From CAYXDR01 sp046498185 (lineage in GTDB: Bacteria; Desulfobacterota; DSM-4660; Desulfatiglandales; Desulfatiglandaceae): a stretch of 64,000 nt of DNA. The stretch covers positions 66,528-130,527 of the forward strand of contig JAWOBE010000179.1 in NCBI GenBank assembly GCA_046498185.1, in the 5' to 3' direction. Under the pieces are notes generated by a model. That model did no database searches. It was not told where the DNA came from and worked only from the letters and a program-made list of their open reading frames with translations. Positions 52,120-60,951 of this stretch are shown here, piece after piece. A program made the position numbers and the translations under genes. Position 1 is the stretch's first letter. The number at the start of each line of letters is the position of its first letter.

Positions 52120-53347
52120 TGAGATACCGCCTGATCCAATCTAAGGCCATCATCGCCGAGTCGGTCTTAATCCTGCCGCGGGTCCCGCGAAATCGGTAGA
52201 GTCCACTGTACAGTCCCTTTTCCGAACAAAGCCCCAGGTAAACCATACCGACGGGCTTTTCGACACTGCCCCCGCCTGGCCCCGCTATTCCCGTAACCGC
52301 TATCCCTATATCGGCGCGAAGGCGTTCGCGGGCGCCGGAGGCCATTTCCCGGGCCGTCGGTCCGCTGACAGCCCCATAGGCATGCAGTGTATCCGGTTTT
52401 ACACCTAGGAGGTCCATTTTCGCTTCGTTGCTATATACGATGCATCCTCCCTTGAAATACTCGGAGCTCCCAGCTTCGTTTGTCAGCAGATGCCCTATCA
52501 GGCCGCCGGTGCATGATTCAGCCAGGGCGACACTTAAACCGTTCCTGTGCAAAAGTTCTCCGACCACATGCGCCATAGTGCGATCGCCCACCGTGAACAC
52601 GAAACTCCCGAGGAGGTCGCACGCGGCATTTTGAACACGCTCGAGAATTTTATGAGCCTGCTTTTCCTCCGCCCCCCTGAAGCTGAGAGTCACGTGAATT
52701 TCTGGAAATCTGGGATAAAACCCAAAAATTACGTCAGGCTCGGAACGCTGGAGGTCTTCCAACATTTCCGCAACACGGGATTCACTGATACCGTAGAGCT
52801 TCAAGACTCTTTGGAAAAGCCTTTCGAGCGGACCGCAGACCCGACTGATTCTGGGGATCACGGAGCGGTCCAACAAGCTGCGCATTTGCTCCGGCACACC
52901 AGGAAGGAAAAAGAAAACAGCATCTCCGACCTCGATCTCGAAACCGCAAGTGTTACCATACGGATCCAGGGGTTCAGCGCCTTCCGGCAGCATCGCCAAT
53001 TTTTCGAGAGGACGGTTTAGCTTCGTCCCTGTTTCATCAACATAACGTAGAAGGCTCCGATAAACCTCTGAATGACGCACCAATTTCCGTCTAAACGCTA
53101 CGGCGGCGATTTCACTGGTGATGTCATCCACCGTCGAGCCGAGTCCCCCGGTCACGATCACAAACCCACCTCGCCGCATGGCCTGTTCGATTTCGAACGA
53201 AACGGTTTGCTGATCGTCTCCGAGCGAAATAATGCGTGTGACCCGAAGGCCCGCAGCAATAAGCCGGCCGCATGCATATCGGGAATTAACATCGGGTATT
53301 TTTCCCGATGTCAGTTCATCGCCTATCGTTATTATCTCACAATTCAT
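52091..53347 (-). CDS. cinA: CinA-family protein (competence/damage-inducible; NMN deamidase domain)
   Basis: 418 aa, the two-domain form. The N-terminal MoaB/COG1058 domain (MNCEIITIGDELTSGKIPDVNSR, VTGGLGSTVDDIT) is thought to act on ADP-ribose or pyrophosphates. The C-terminal CinA domain (LAESCTGGLIGHLLTNEAGSSEYFKGGCIVYSNEAK, GIAGPGGGSVEKPVGMVYLG) is the pyridine-nucleotide (NMN) deamidase. The cinA-recA association is known from Gram-positives. SD AGGAAAG upstream. Confidence 0.96.
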   Translation of the reverse strand: MNCEIITIGDELTSGKIPDVNSRYACGRLIAAGLRVTRIISLGDDQQTVSFEIEQAMRRGGFVIVTGGLGSTVDDITSEIAAVAFRRKLVRHSEVYRSLLRYVDETGTKLNRPLEKLAMLPEGAEPLDPYGNTCGFEIEVGDAVFFFLPGVPEQMRSLLDRSVIPRISRVCGPLERLFQRVLKLYGISESRVAEMLEDLQRSEPDVIFGFYPRFPEIHVTLSFRGAEEKQAHKILERVQNAACDLLGSFVFTVGDRTMAHVVGELLHRNGLSVALAESCTGGLIGHLLTNEAGSSEYFKGGCIVYSNEAKMDLLGVKPDTLHAYGAVSGPTAREMASGARERLRADIGIAVTGIAGPGGGSVEKPVGMVYLGLCSEKGLYSGLYRFRGTRGRIKTDSAMMALDWIRRYLNDDSFIPGL

Positions 53348-53365
53348 CCCGGCTTTCCTGTCGCA

Positions 53366-53902
53366 TCACGACAAAACCCCTGTAAACATAAGTCCCCACA
53401 GGCAAATGGCGCTGTAAACGCCGGCAGCCAAATCGTCCGCGACTATCCCGACACCTCCAGGAAGCCTCTCGGCGAGGCCCACAGGAAACGGCTTGAAGAT
53501 ATCGAAAAATCGGAACAGTAAAAATCCTGCGACCAACAAACTCCAGGAGGGTTTCCACAACGCAACAGCCGCGAAAAATCCCACCACTTCGTCGACGACA
53601 ACTTCCGGCGGATCTTCGATACCGGCACGCCGCCGGTAAACTTCGGAACTCCAAACAGCCACGGAGATCAACACAGCAAGCAAAATAGCTTTAACCAAAA
53701 GTCCAAGCCATCCAACCGCAAGAATCAACGGCACGGCTGCCAGAGTACCTACAGTTCCGGGGGCCGCCGGCGAAAGCCCGCTGCCGAACCATACCGCAAT
53801 CAGGTTCAAAAACCTTGCACCCTTACCACAGCCGACCGTAGCCGTACGATATGAAACGTTATCAAAACGGCATTGCCACATCAAGCACCTATAACCGTTC
53901 AC
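53366..53902 (-). CDS. pgpA: Phosphatidylglycerophosphatase A
   Basis: 178-aa integral membrane phosphatase that makes phosphatidylglycerol. Family motif GSGLSPAAPGTVGTLAAVPL, then EDPPEVVVDEVVGFFAA and the C-terminal DDLAAGVYSAI with catalytic acidic residues. The GTG start is separated by 3 nt from larC; an ATG seven codons later (53881) has AGG 6 nt upstream and is an equally credible start. Confidence 0.93.
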   Translation of the reverse strand: MNGYRCLMWQCRFDNVSYRTATVGCGKGARFLNLIAVWFGSGLSPAAPGTVGTLAAVPLILAVGWLGLLVKAILLAVLISVAVWSSEVYRRRAGIEDPPEVVVDEVVGFFAAVALWKPSWSLLVAGFLLFRFFDIFKPFPVGLAERLPGGVGIVADDLAAGVYSAICLWGLMFTGVLS

Positions 53903-53905
53903 CTT

Positions 53906-55090
53906 TCATCTGCGCCAGGGCTCTCCCAAAGCGCTCACCCAGGCAAAAATTTCTTTCAACGCTATATTTCTCTCGAGCGCAACCTTTCTGCATTCTTCAA
54001 ACTCGGGCATGTAGGCCTTACGCCCTTCCGGGCCGATCACCTCCTTGACAGGCATAGCCCCCCATGGGCTTTCCACTGTAACTTGCCTCCGCTCCAGAAC
54101 CATTCTGGCGCTATAACGGAATCGGACTCCGAGGGATGTACTTTCCCGCAAAACAACATTAATAAGAGCGTCTTTGTCTCCAGGACGACCAATGATTTCT
54201 ATTCGTACGCCGGGTCGATTCTTCTTCATATGAACGGGGCAGAAAACAACATCCAGTGCACCTGCGTCGAAAAGCCGTTCCATCAAGAAACCGACGTTTT
54301 CGGGGGTCATGTCATCCACATTCGTCTTGATTATGGCGACCGTCTCGGTGTCGGCCCCGCTTTCAGGCTTTTCAGGCTCCCCCAGTATGATCCTGAGCAA
54401 ATTGGGGCGTCCCTTGGGATCGCTGCTTCCAGCGCCGTATCCAATCCTGCGTACCGTCATGGAAGGCATCCCACCAAACGATGCAGCCATTGTGGTCACT
54501 AAAAGTGCACCGGTGGGCGTGACCATTTCGCGACGCTGTTCCGAATCATAGACCGGCACTCCCTCCAGCAATGCAGCGGTCGCCGGTGCAGGCAGAGGTA
54601 TAAATCCGTGAGCACTTTCGACAAAACCGGAGCCGAGTGGCAGCGCGGAAACATGCAGTTCATTTATGCCGAGTGCCTCTACGCCGTAGACCCCGCCCAC
54701 GATATCGATTATCGAATCGACCGCTCCCACCTCGTGAAAATGTACCTTCTCCGGGTCCCTTCCATGCGCAGCGCCCTCAACCCTCGCTAGACGCTCGAAC
54801 ATTTCGACGCTTCGTGCCTTGACCCATTCGCTCAACCCTGAAGAATTGATCATTTCTCGAATCATGCCCACGTTGCGGTGCTGATGTTCCTTGTTTTCCA
54901 CATGAACCTTGAAGCTGCAGCCGGCAATTCCACTCCGTAGCACGGTCTCCGACTCAATTTCGTACCCTCGCAACGGTAATGTGCCGAGCGCATTCCGCAA
55001 ATTTTCAACAGGCAAGCCCGCATCCAGCAACGCACCGAGAAACATGTCCCCACTGACACCTGAAAAACAATCAAGATAAGCTATTTTCAT
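53906..55090 (-). CDS. larC: Nickel-pincer cofactor biosynthesis protein LarC
   Basis: 394-aa LarC/TIGR00299 protein: inserts nickel into the pyridinium-dithiocarboxylate cofactor used by lactate racemase and related enzymes. Motifs: YLDCFSGVSGDMFLGALLDAG, KVHFHEVGAVDSIIDIVG, and CPVHMKKNRPG; the His/Glu ligands of the nickel site are intact. Encoded as one uninterrupted frame, unlike the frameshifted larC1/larC2 of L. plantarum. larA, larB and larE are not in the window. Lies 3 nt upstream of pgpA. Confidence 0.94.
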   Translation of the reverse strand: MKIAYLDCFSGVSGDMFLGALLDAGLPVENLRNALGTLPLRGYEIESETVLRSGIAGCSFKVHVENKEHQHRNVGMIREMINSSGLSEWVKARSVEMFERLARVEGAAHGRDPEKVHFHEVGAVDSIIDIVGGVYGVEALGINELHVSALPLGSGFVESAHGFIPLPAPATAALLEGVPVYDSEQRREMVTPTGALLVTTMAASFGGMPSMTVRRIGYGAGSSDPKGRPNLLRIILGEPEKPESGADTETVAIIKTNVDDMTPENVGFLMERLFDAGALDVVFCPVHMKKNRPGVRIEIIGRPGDKDALINVVLRESTSLGVRFRYSARMVLERRQVTVESPWGAMPVKEVIGPEGRKAYMPEFEECRKVALERNIALKEIFAWVSALGEPWRR

Positions 55091-55128
55091 TTTCTCTCAC
55101 ACAAAAACGGCCTGCTAGGCCTTATCTT

Positions 55129-56277
55129 TTACAATGCTTCCGCTATCAATTCCGACAGGTCCTTGACTTCGATCACCTGCTCGTTTCCCGTGGTTTTCCG
55201 GCTGTCCTCCAGCATCGAAATACAGTAAGGGCAGGCCGTCGCGAGTATCGAAGCCCCGGTTCCGCATGCCTCACGGATCCTTAAATCCGAAAAGCGCCAT
55301 TCGGGCTTTGTTTCCATCCAGAGCCTCCCTCCACCTCCACCGCAACAGAGGCTGTCTTCGCGATTTCGTCCCATCTCCACCAGCCCACCGCCTGCAACGG
55401 CTTCCAGAAGAGATCTTGGCGCTTGGTAAACACCGCAGTGCCTACCCAGATAACAGGGATCATGATAAGTCACTGTGGCATCGAGTGGGTGAAGGATCTC
55501 AAGGTCTCCCGAATCGAGGGCATCGGCTAAAACCTGGGTATAATGGACCACATCCCAATGACCTCCCAATTCAGGATAATCGTTAAGGAAAGTGTACATA
55601 CAATGGGGGGAGGTGGTGATTATCCTGCTGACCCCCAGATCGTTCAATAGCTCGACATTCGCCGAAGCAGTCGAGACAAAAAGCTCCTCTTCCCCGATTT
55701 TTCTAATCGATTCACTGCAGCAGTTTTCCGTGCCGTCCAGGACGCCGTAGCTTATCCGGGCCTCGTCAAGAACTTTTATGAGCGCCCTCGCGGCCTGCCT
55801 GCCCCTGGGGTCGTAAGCGGAGGTACAGCAGACAAAAAGAAGGTATTTCTGGCTGCCGTCGAAACGGGGAACCTCAAGGCCTTCCATCCAGGCCGTACGC
55901 TTTTCCCGGGGTTCAGACCACGGGTTGCCGTTGCTGTGCACACTGCCCGCGACTGTCCGGAGCATGGCAGGAGCCGCCCCGCTCTCGGCGACCATCGCCC
56001 GCATCGCTTTTACGATATCGATAATCTTCACTCCCCTGGGACATCGAAGCACGCATTTGTTGCAGGTCGTGCATCCATAGAGCACATCATCCGACTCGTA
56101 CCCCTCCACTCCGAGCTGTGCCATCCGAATCAAACGCCTGATATTGAATTCACCGCCGACAATCCCCCACGGGCATGAACCGGCGCACATCCCGCACTGC
56201 ATGCACAAGTTCAATTTTTCGGCACCCATGGCTACCAGAGCTTCATTAACTTCGTAAAACGGAGTCAAGACACCCAT
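55129..56277 (-). CDS. (Fe-S)-binding oxidoreductase of the HdrD/GlpC CCG family
   Basis: About 382 aa. Two [4Fe-4S] ferredoxin motifs (CMQCGMCAGSCP, CTTCNKCVLRCP) followed by two CCG domains (NCCSESIRKIG in the first half, LCCGGGGGRLW in the second). This is the HdrD/HdrB-like electron-transfer module that couples to menaquinone or flavoprotein partners. No membrane segment, so probably cytoplasmic. Start at MGVLTPFY: AAAGGAG lies 9 nt upstream, whereas the earlier GTG is too close. First gene of the larC-recA block; its dehydrogenase partner is not adjacent. Confidence 0.92.
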   Translation of the reverse strand: MGVLTPFYEVNEALVAMGAEKLNLCMQCGMCAGSCPWGIVGGEFNIRRLIRMAQLGVEGYESDDVLYGCTTCNKCVLRCPRGVKIIDIVKAMRAMVAESGAAPAMLRTVAGSVHSNGNPWSEPREKRTAWMEGLEVPRFDGSQKYLLFVCCTSAYDPRGRQAARALIKVLDEARISYGVLDGTENCCSESIRKIGEEELFVSTASANVELLNDLGVSRIITTSPHCMYTFLNDYPELGGHWDVVHYTQVLADALDSGDLEILHPLDATVTYHDPCYLGRHCGVYQAPRSLLEAVAGGGLVEMGRNREDSLCCGGGGGRLWMETKPEWRFSDLRIREACGTGASILATACPYCISMLEDSRKTTGNEQVIEVKDLSELIAEAL

Positions 56278-56498
56278 AGGCACACGCTCCTTTCATAATT
56301 AATCGCCTAACTCGCTGAAAAATTATTGAATACGGACCTTCCCCCCACCGCCTTTCAGAAAATTCCTTTCCACGATACCGTTGTTCTTGTACCATAAACC
56401 CGCCAAGACATAAAGCAAGTAGAGCATTTCATCCATGAACCTTCACAAATACACCATTGATCGCTATTTGCCCTCCCGACGCGGCCGGAACACAAAGC

Positions 56499-56526
56499 CG
56501 TTAGCCATTAGCTTTTAGCCGTTAGC
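56499..56526 (+). repeat. Tandem 7-bp repeat (4 copies)
   Basis: CGTTAGC, CATTAGC, TTTTAGC, CGTTAGC in direct tandem: the pattern is NNTTAGC with two variable bases. Confidence 0.7.
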
Positions 56527-56596
56527 AAGACGGAATCGGAAAGCACTACTCTAATACGGCCGATACTGATCCCGATAGTTTATATCGAAACCTCCC

Positions 56597-56666
56597 GATT
56601 ACGATAACGACAACCGTTTCGCTCCCGCTCCACTGACAACGATTTACCTCAAGTAGAATAAAGGCT
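56597..56666 (+). repeat. 70-bp direct repeat, copy 1
   Basis: Matches copy 2 at 56941-57010 in 65 of 70 positions by direct alignment, without gaps. Starts GATTACGA and ends AATAAAGGCT. It is not part of any gene. Confidence 0.85.
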
Positions 56667-56940
56667 GTGCCGGGGGTTTCGATGCGGGAGATTCATCACC
56701 GAGAAGGGGCGTCAAGTGGGAGACTTTGGGGAAAGAGCCAAAGCTTTCGCCTGAATCTTCTCCGGTGCCCATCTCTTTATCCCGGTTAAAAACCCTTCTC
56801 GCAGTATATAGTAAAGTCTCTCTCGTGGAGAACTACGAAATATGAAGGTCCCGCAGCGGAGCCCCCGGCGCAGCCGGAACCCGAAAGGCACTACCTGATA
56901 AACAGCCGATACCGATACCGACCCCGACGCCGATGTAATA

Positions 56941-57010
56941 GATTACGACAACGACAACCGTTTCGCTACCGCTCCACTGACAACGACTTATCTCAAGAAG
57001 AATAAAGGCT
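56941..57010 (+). repeat. 70-bp direct repeat, copy 2
   Basis: Second copy, ending 8 nt before the stop codon of the radical SAM gene. Preceded by hexanucleotide repeats CCGATA-CCGATA-CCGACC-CCGACG-CCGATG; copy 1 is preceded by a decayed version (CCGATACTGATCCCGATAG). Confidence 0.85.
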
Positions 57011-57018
57011 TTTCAGGT

Positions 57019-57984
57019 TCATCGTTCAAACGGCTTTTCTATCCTGAAATCGGGCACTAAAGGTAAATCTAAATCCCCGTCACGTCCTTTTTCCTCCGGA
57101 AATTGAACGAACAGATTCTCAAATCCGAGTTCCTGGACATATTGATAAACTATGTTGAATTCTTCCTCGGTAATTTTCCTGTTTAATTCTTCGTCCTTCT
57201 GGGGAACAACCGGGCGATACTGGGACATAAGGCTCACGGGCAGCTCCCGGCCGAATTCCACGAACAACGAAGTGACCGCAGCCAGAGAATTCTCGATATG
57301 CCCGGGTAAAATCAAATGACGAACGAGAACCCCCCGGCTTGCCGGCGAAGAAGTTCCGCCGCACCGATCTAAAAATCCCTTCTGCCGCACCATTTCATAA
57401 ATCGCTTCAAGTGCGATTCGGGGATAATTGCCGCAACCGGAAAGAGCGGCTGACAGTTTTCCGTCGGAGTACTTGTAATCCGGAAGGTATATATCCGCAC
57501 GGGACTCAGCCTCACGTATCATTTCCACCGACTGGTATCCCGAAAGATTGTAAATGATGGGAAGTTCGTACCCTCCTCTTTTGAGCATACCCACCAGGCG
57601 GAACACATCCGGAAAAAAATGATCCGGAGTCACCATATTGATATTGTGCACCCCAAAATCATCAATCATGGCTTTCACCAGGTCGAAAAGCTCCTCCAGG
57701 GTGACGGGCTTCCCCATCGCCTGTAGGGTGATTTGGTGATTTTGACAATAGCTGCATTTCAATGAGCAACCGGAGAAAAAAACCGTTCCGGAACCTCTAA
57801 CGCCGCTGATAGGCGGCTCTTCTCCAAAATGAGGGCCCACATAAGCCAGCCTGACCGTAGAAGACTCCCCACAATATGGAGCCCTGCCTCCAGCCGAAAG
57901 GTCACTTCGGAAAGAACCGCAGCGACGAGGGCAAAGCATACAGGGGTCATAGCCAATTTGAATTTGATCACCGCGAGGAAACAT
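57019..57984 (-). CDS. PflX-type radical SAM protein
   Basis: 321-aa radical SAM enzyme of the PflX/COG1313 type. The [4Fe-4S]-SAM cluster motif is CSLKCSYC (Cys73, Cys77, Cys80), preceded by an extra N-terminal Cys-rich segment (CMLCPRRCGSFRSD ... YCGE) that may bind a second cluster. IYNLSGYQSVEMI, DIYLPDYKYSDG and VLVRHLILPGH are typical. Members look like pyruvate formate-lyase activases but have no established substrate. It stands alone between two repeat-rich gene-free regions. Confidence 0.92.
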   Translation of the reverse strand: MFPRGDQIQIGYDPCMLCPRRCGSFRSDLSAGGRAPYCGESSTVRLAYVGPHFGEEPPISGVRGSGTVFFSGCSLKCSYCQNHQITLQAMGKPVTLEELFDLVKAMIDDFGVHNINMVTPDHFFPDVFRLVGMLKRGGYELPIIYNLSGYQSVEMIREAESRADIYLPDYKYSDGKLSAALSGCGNYPRIALEAIYEMVRQKGFLDRCGGTSSPASRGVLVRHLILPGHIENSLAAVTSLFVEFGRELPVSLMSQYRPVVPQKDEELNRKITEEEFNIVYQYVQELGFENLFVQFPEEKGRDGDLDLPLVPDFRIEKPFER

Positions 57985-58005
57985 TAATAGATAGTCCCTT
58001 ATATC

Positions 58006-58190
<185 letters not shown>

Positions 58191-58386
58191 AAAAGCTCAG
58201 AATGCAAAAAGAAAAATCCCTACAAAAATCGGAACAAAAGCTTCCGATAAATGCTAAAAAAGAACCGGCGGGACCATTCCAAAATTTTATATGATATACA
58301 TAAAAATCAAAGCCTTATCCAGCCAATCCACCGGAAGTTGATGAACTTTGGATTCATAAGTTCAATTATAGAACAATATTAATTCT

Positions 58387-58406
58387 TATAAAAGCAAACT
58401 TTTATA
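58387..58406 (+). repeat. AT-rich perfect inverted repeat upstream of small gene
   Basis: TATAAAAG-CAAA-CTTTTATA: 8-bp perfect stem and 4-nt loop, 68 nt before the 122-aa gene. Possible operator or cruciform; the 58190-58473 stretch otherwise shows only AT-rich sequence. Confidence 0.5.
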
Positions 58407-58473
58407 TGTTTGGCTCAAATTTTGCGGCTGTCTATTTTAGCAATAAAATACCCGAACCAAAAAAGGAGCAGCT

Positions 58474-58842
58474 ATGAACTGGAAATTCTGGACAAAGAAA
58501 CCTCAGTCGGATGCCGGTGTTAAAGAAAAATCCATCCCTAAACCGAAGGCCATACCCGAAGTCATTGGTCGCCATCTTGTAGTGGAAATGAAGAAAGATC
58601 CCGATTTCGTTTGGAAGCTGATGGCGGTTGTGCGTCCGCGCCAGGACAACAAAAATGTGTTCGACGTAAGAGTATATTCGCCGGTGGAAGCCGGCGTCAG
58701 AAGTGTGAATGTTAAAAACTTCGACACTCTGGACGCTGCACCTGATTTGATACTTTATGAAGGCTGGTATGACAAAGTGGCCAATACGACCGAACTTATA
58801 GACAGGACCCAGCAAAAACCCGACGACGCCATCGCCGTATAA
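58474..58842 (+). CDS. Hypothetical protein (122 aa)
   Basis: Unrecognised. Good translation signal (AAAAGGAGCAGCT-ATG). Soluble with no signal peptide; basic, proline-containing N-terminus (KKPQSDAGVKEKSIPKPKAIPE) followed by a compact alpha/beta core (GRHLVVEMKKDPDFVWKLMAVVRP, VFDVRVYSPVEAGVRSVNVKNFDTLDAAPDLILYEGWYDK). It looks like a small intact domain rather than a fragment. It lies 333 nt before the GTPase pair, with a hairpin between, so a functional tie is uncertain. Confidence 0.8.
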   Translation: MNWKFWTKKPQSDAGVKEKSIPKPKAIPEVIGRHLVVEMKKDPDFVWKLMAVVRPRQDNKNVFDVRVYSPVEAGVRSVNVKNFDTLDAAPDLILYEGWYDKVANTTELIDRTQQKPDDAIAV

Positions 58843-58876
58843 ATTTCTCCCCCACAAGGTTCGACAAGTCCATCCA

Positions 58877-58914
58877 CCCGGCGCCGTTTTCTGATCCTGG
58901 AAATCGGCGCCGGG
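58877..58914 (+). other. Strong 10-bp inverted repeat after the 122-aa gene
   Basis: CCCGGCGCCG / CGGCGCCGGG with an 18-nt loop, 34 nt after the stop. No T-run follows, so it is only a possible terminator. The remaining 58915-59175 sequence holds no gene; around 59010-59050 a decayed palindrome (CATTCCCGCC ... ACGGGGAATCAGGGG) resembles a REP element. Confidence 0.6.
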
Positions 58915-59175
58915 AGAACCGGGCTTACACGGCACAAACTATTTTAATGCCCGGTTTCGGTGCCTGCCTCTTTTCCGACCCCCGGTTACGATGCAATGCC
59001 TGTAGCCCAACACCGTCATTCCCGCCCCGCAGGAAGATATCGTCCTGACGGGGAATCAGGGGAACTAATGCCGCCTTGACCGGTGGCATATTTGTCTATT
59101 AAACTGAATTGGATACAGGCTTTAGACTTAAAGGGGGTGCCCATGCGTTGCTGAAAAGCTTATTCGGGCCCTGAT

Positions 59176-60951
59176 ATGATCAAAAAAATCATCAATGCAA
59201 CTGTTCCAACGAAACAGTACAACCATGGCGAATTGTTACTGCACGATACGATCCAATGCCCAGGGCTGACCAAACGCCATAACAGGTTGAATGAGCTGGC
59301 TGAAACGATATCAAAGGCTCTTTCGGCGAAGGAGTTAAAACTTAAAGTTCCGGTTCTGTGGTGTGTTATAGCAGGAGGAACGGGCACAGGTAAATCATCC
59401 ATTTTCAATGCACTGTGTGGCAGAAACCTGAGTACCTCAGGCGTCGAGCGCCCAAAAACCAAAGGAGCGGTGGCTTATGGCCACGTGTCCTTCCCTGAAA
59501 TTTCCGACTCCCCCTGTATACTTCCTACAATCGAAAAAATCCAGGAGGACGCACCCGGACGAACGCCCACCACGGGCATTGCGAACCGAATTGTGATGTT
59601 GACACATCAGCGGCGGGACATGCAACATATTGTGCTGGTGGATACGCCAGATCTGGACAGCCTTGATCATGCACAAAAAAACATCGCCGAAGATATAACC
59701 CTCCCGGCCGATTTTGTCATTTTCGTCGCAAGTCAGGAAAAATACGCAGATCAAGCACCGGCGGATTTCTTGCGAAAGGTGGTCTACAGGGGCACCCCAT
59801 GCCTTTTAGTGCTGAACAAAGCAGCCCCGGAAACCTCGCCTGAAGAGATCCAGGAAGCATTTGAACTTCACGGAATTTCAATCCCCGCGTTGCACATTGC
59901 AATAATTCCACACGGCATTTTGCCGCGCCGAAAGCCGCATTCTCCTATGGGATCATTCGCAAAAGCCTTTTTCGAAGAATGCAGCCAGGGGAATGAGGAA
60001 TCCCTCAGGCATGATTCGATACGACGACTCGGCGGACTGATTGCTGAAAGCGCTGGTGAGGCAGTCGAAATAGTCGAAGAAGAGATAAAAGAATCCAGGA
60101 TCTGGCTCGAAAAACTGGCTGCACTTCACTCCCGAAGCTGCGAAGAGTTCCTGCGCACCGAGGAAGCCAGGCTGACCGATGAGCGTACGCGGCATCTTCG
60201 TTCAGAGGTTAGAAAGCTTTTCTCCCGGTACGATGTTCTGGCCGGCCCCAGACGTTTGATCCAATCGGTACTGGCTTTTCCGCTGCGACTGATTGGATTT
60301 GCCTCTGCACGTCCTACCCGGGACCGGAAAGACGAGCTGGCGACGATGCGTGGAAAGCTGGACCTGGCGCCTCTCTTCGCCGCCCTCGAGGGTTTCAACA
60401 AGAGTGTGCTCGAATCACTCTCACCGATGGATCCCTCCGCGCCTCTTTACTCTCGATTACGCGAGACCCCGGTCCTTGATGAATCCGAAGTCTATAAAAT
60501 CGTCACCGACGCTCAAAGAGAACTCGAAATATGGCTCGCTTCCACATTCGAAGACCTGGAGCAAAAGTTGCCTAAAAGTAAAAAATGGGGGATATACACA
60601 ACCGCTGTAATGTGGGGCGTCCTTGTTGTGTCTTTGGAAACTGCACTGGGAGGGGGCTTTACGGTGATCGATGCAGCGGTGGGTTCGGCGCTGGCTCCGT
60701 TTGCCACCAAGGGGGCGGTGGAACTTTTCGCATTGAGAGAAATCCAGAAAATAGCGAAGGAACTGTCGCGCCGCTTGAGAAAAGGACTTATTTCGGTGCT
60801 CGATGAACAGAAGACAAGGTATGAACAACATTTTTTGTCGTTGATGCCGCAGGCAGAAACCATCGAACGGTTGAATCTCCTGGCCCAAAAACAATCAGCA
60901 CAGGGATATGGTACCGCAGAATGCGGGAAGGAATCGAGAGGACCTCATTGA
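59176..60951 (+). CDS. P-loop GTPase A of a tandem paralogous pair
   Basis: 591-aa GTPase. G1 loop GGTGTGKSS (67-75), G3 DTPDLDS (156-162), G4 NKAA (214-217, weak consensus) and an unusual EKYAD motif (188-192) after G3. The C-terminal part carries a hydrophobic region of roughly 471-520 (WGIYTTAVMWGVLVVSL ... DAAVGSALAPFATKGAVELF) that may be membrane-inserting, then basic coiled-coil-like helices. Resembles dynamin-like/YeeP-type GTPases used as pairs in other phyla. Not Era, Der or FeoB. Its stop overlaps the next gene. Confidence 0.85.
   Translation: MIKKIINATVPTKQYNHGELLLHDTIQCPGLTKRHNRLNELAETISKALSAKELKLKVPVLWCVIAGGTGTGKSSIFNALCGRNLSTSGVERPKTKGAVAYGHVSFPEISDSPCILPTIEKIQEDAPGRTPTTGIANRIVMLTHQRRDMQHIVLVDTPDLDSLDHAQKNIAEDITLPADFVIFVASQEKYADQAPADFLRKVVYRGTPCLLVLNKAAPETSPEEIQEAFELHGISIPALHIAIIPHGILPRRKPHSPMGSFAKAFFEECSQGNEESLRHDSIRRLGGLIAESAGEAVEIVEEEIKESRIWLEKLAALHSRSCEEFLRTEEARLTDERTRHLRSEVRKLFSRYDVLAGPRRLIQSVLAFPLRLIGFASARPTRDRKDELATMRGKLDLAPLFAALEGFNKSVLESLSPMDPSAPLYSRLRETPVLDESEVYKIVTDAQRELEIWLASTFEDLEQKLPKSKKWGIYTTAVMWGVLVVSLETALGGGFTVIDAAVGSALAPFATKGAVELFALREIQKIAKELSRRLRKGLISVLDEQKTRYEQHFLSLMPQAETIERLNLLAQKQSAQGYGTAECGKESRGPH

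Larger units (their letters stand above)
56284..57018. other. Gene-free, repeat-rich 735-nt region
   Basis: No credible gene. It holds four tandem 7-mers (56499-56526), two 70-bp direct repeats (56597-56666 and 56941-57010), and hexanucleotide CCGATA/CCGACC-type runs at about 56555-56580 and 56918-56936. Both flanking blocks also share a GGCCGGAAC.C.AAAG-like sequence (56482 and 56868). Promoter for the FeS-protein operon is presumably near 56300-56400. Confidence 0.6.
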
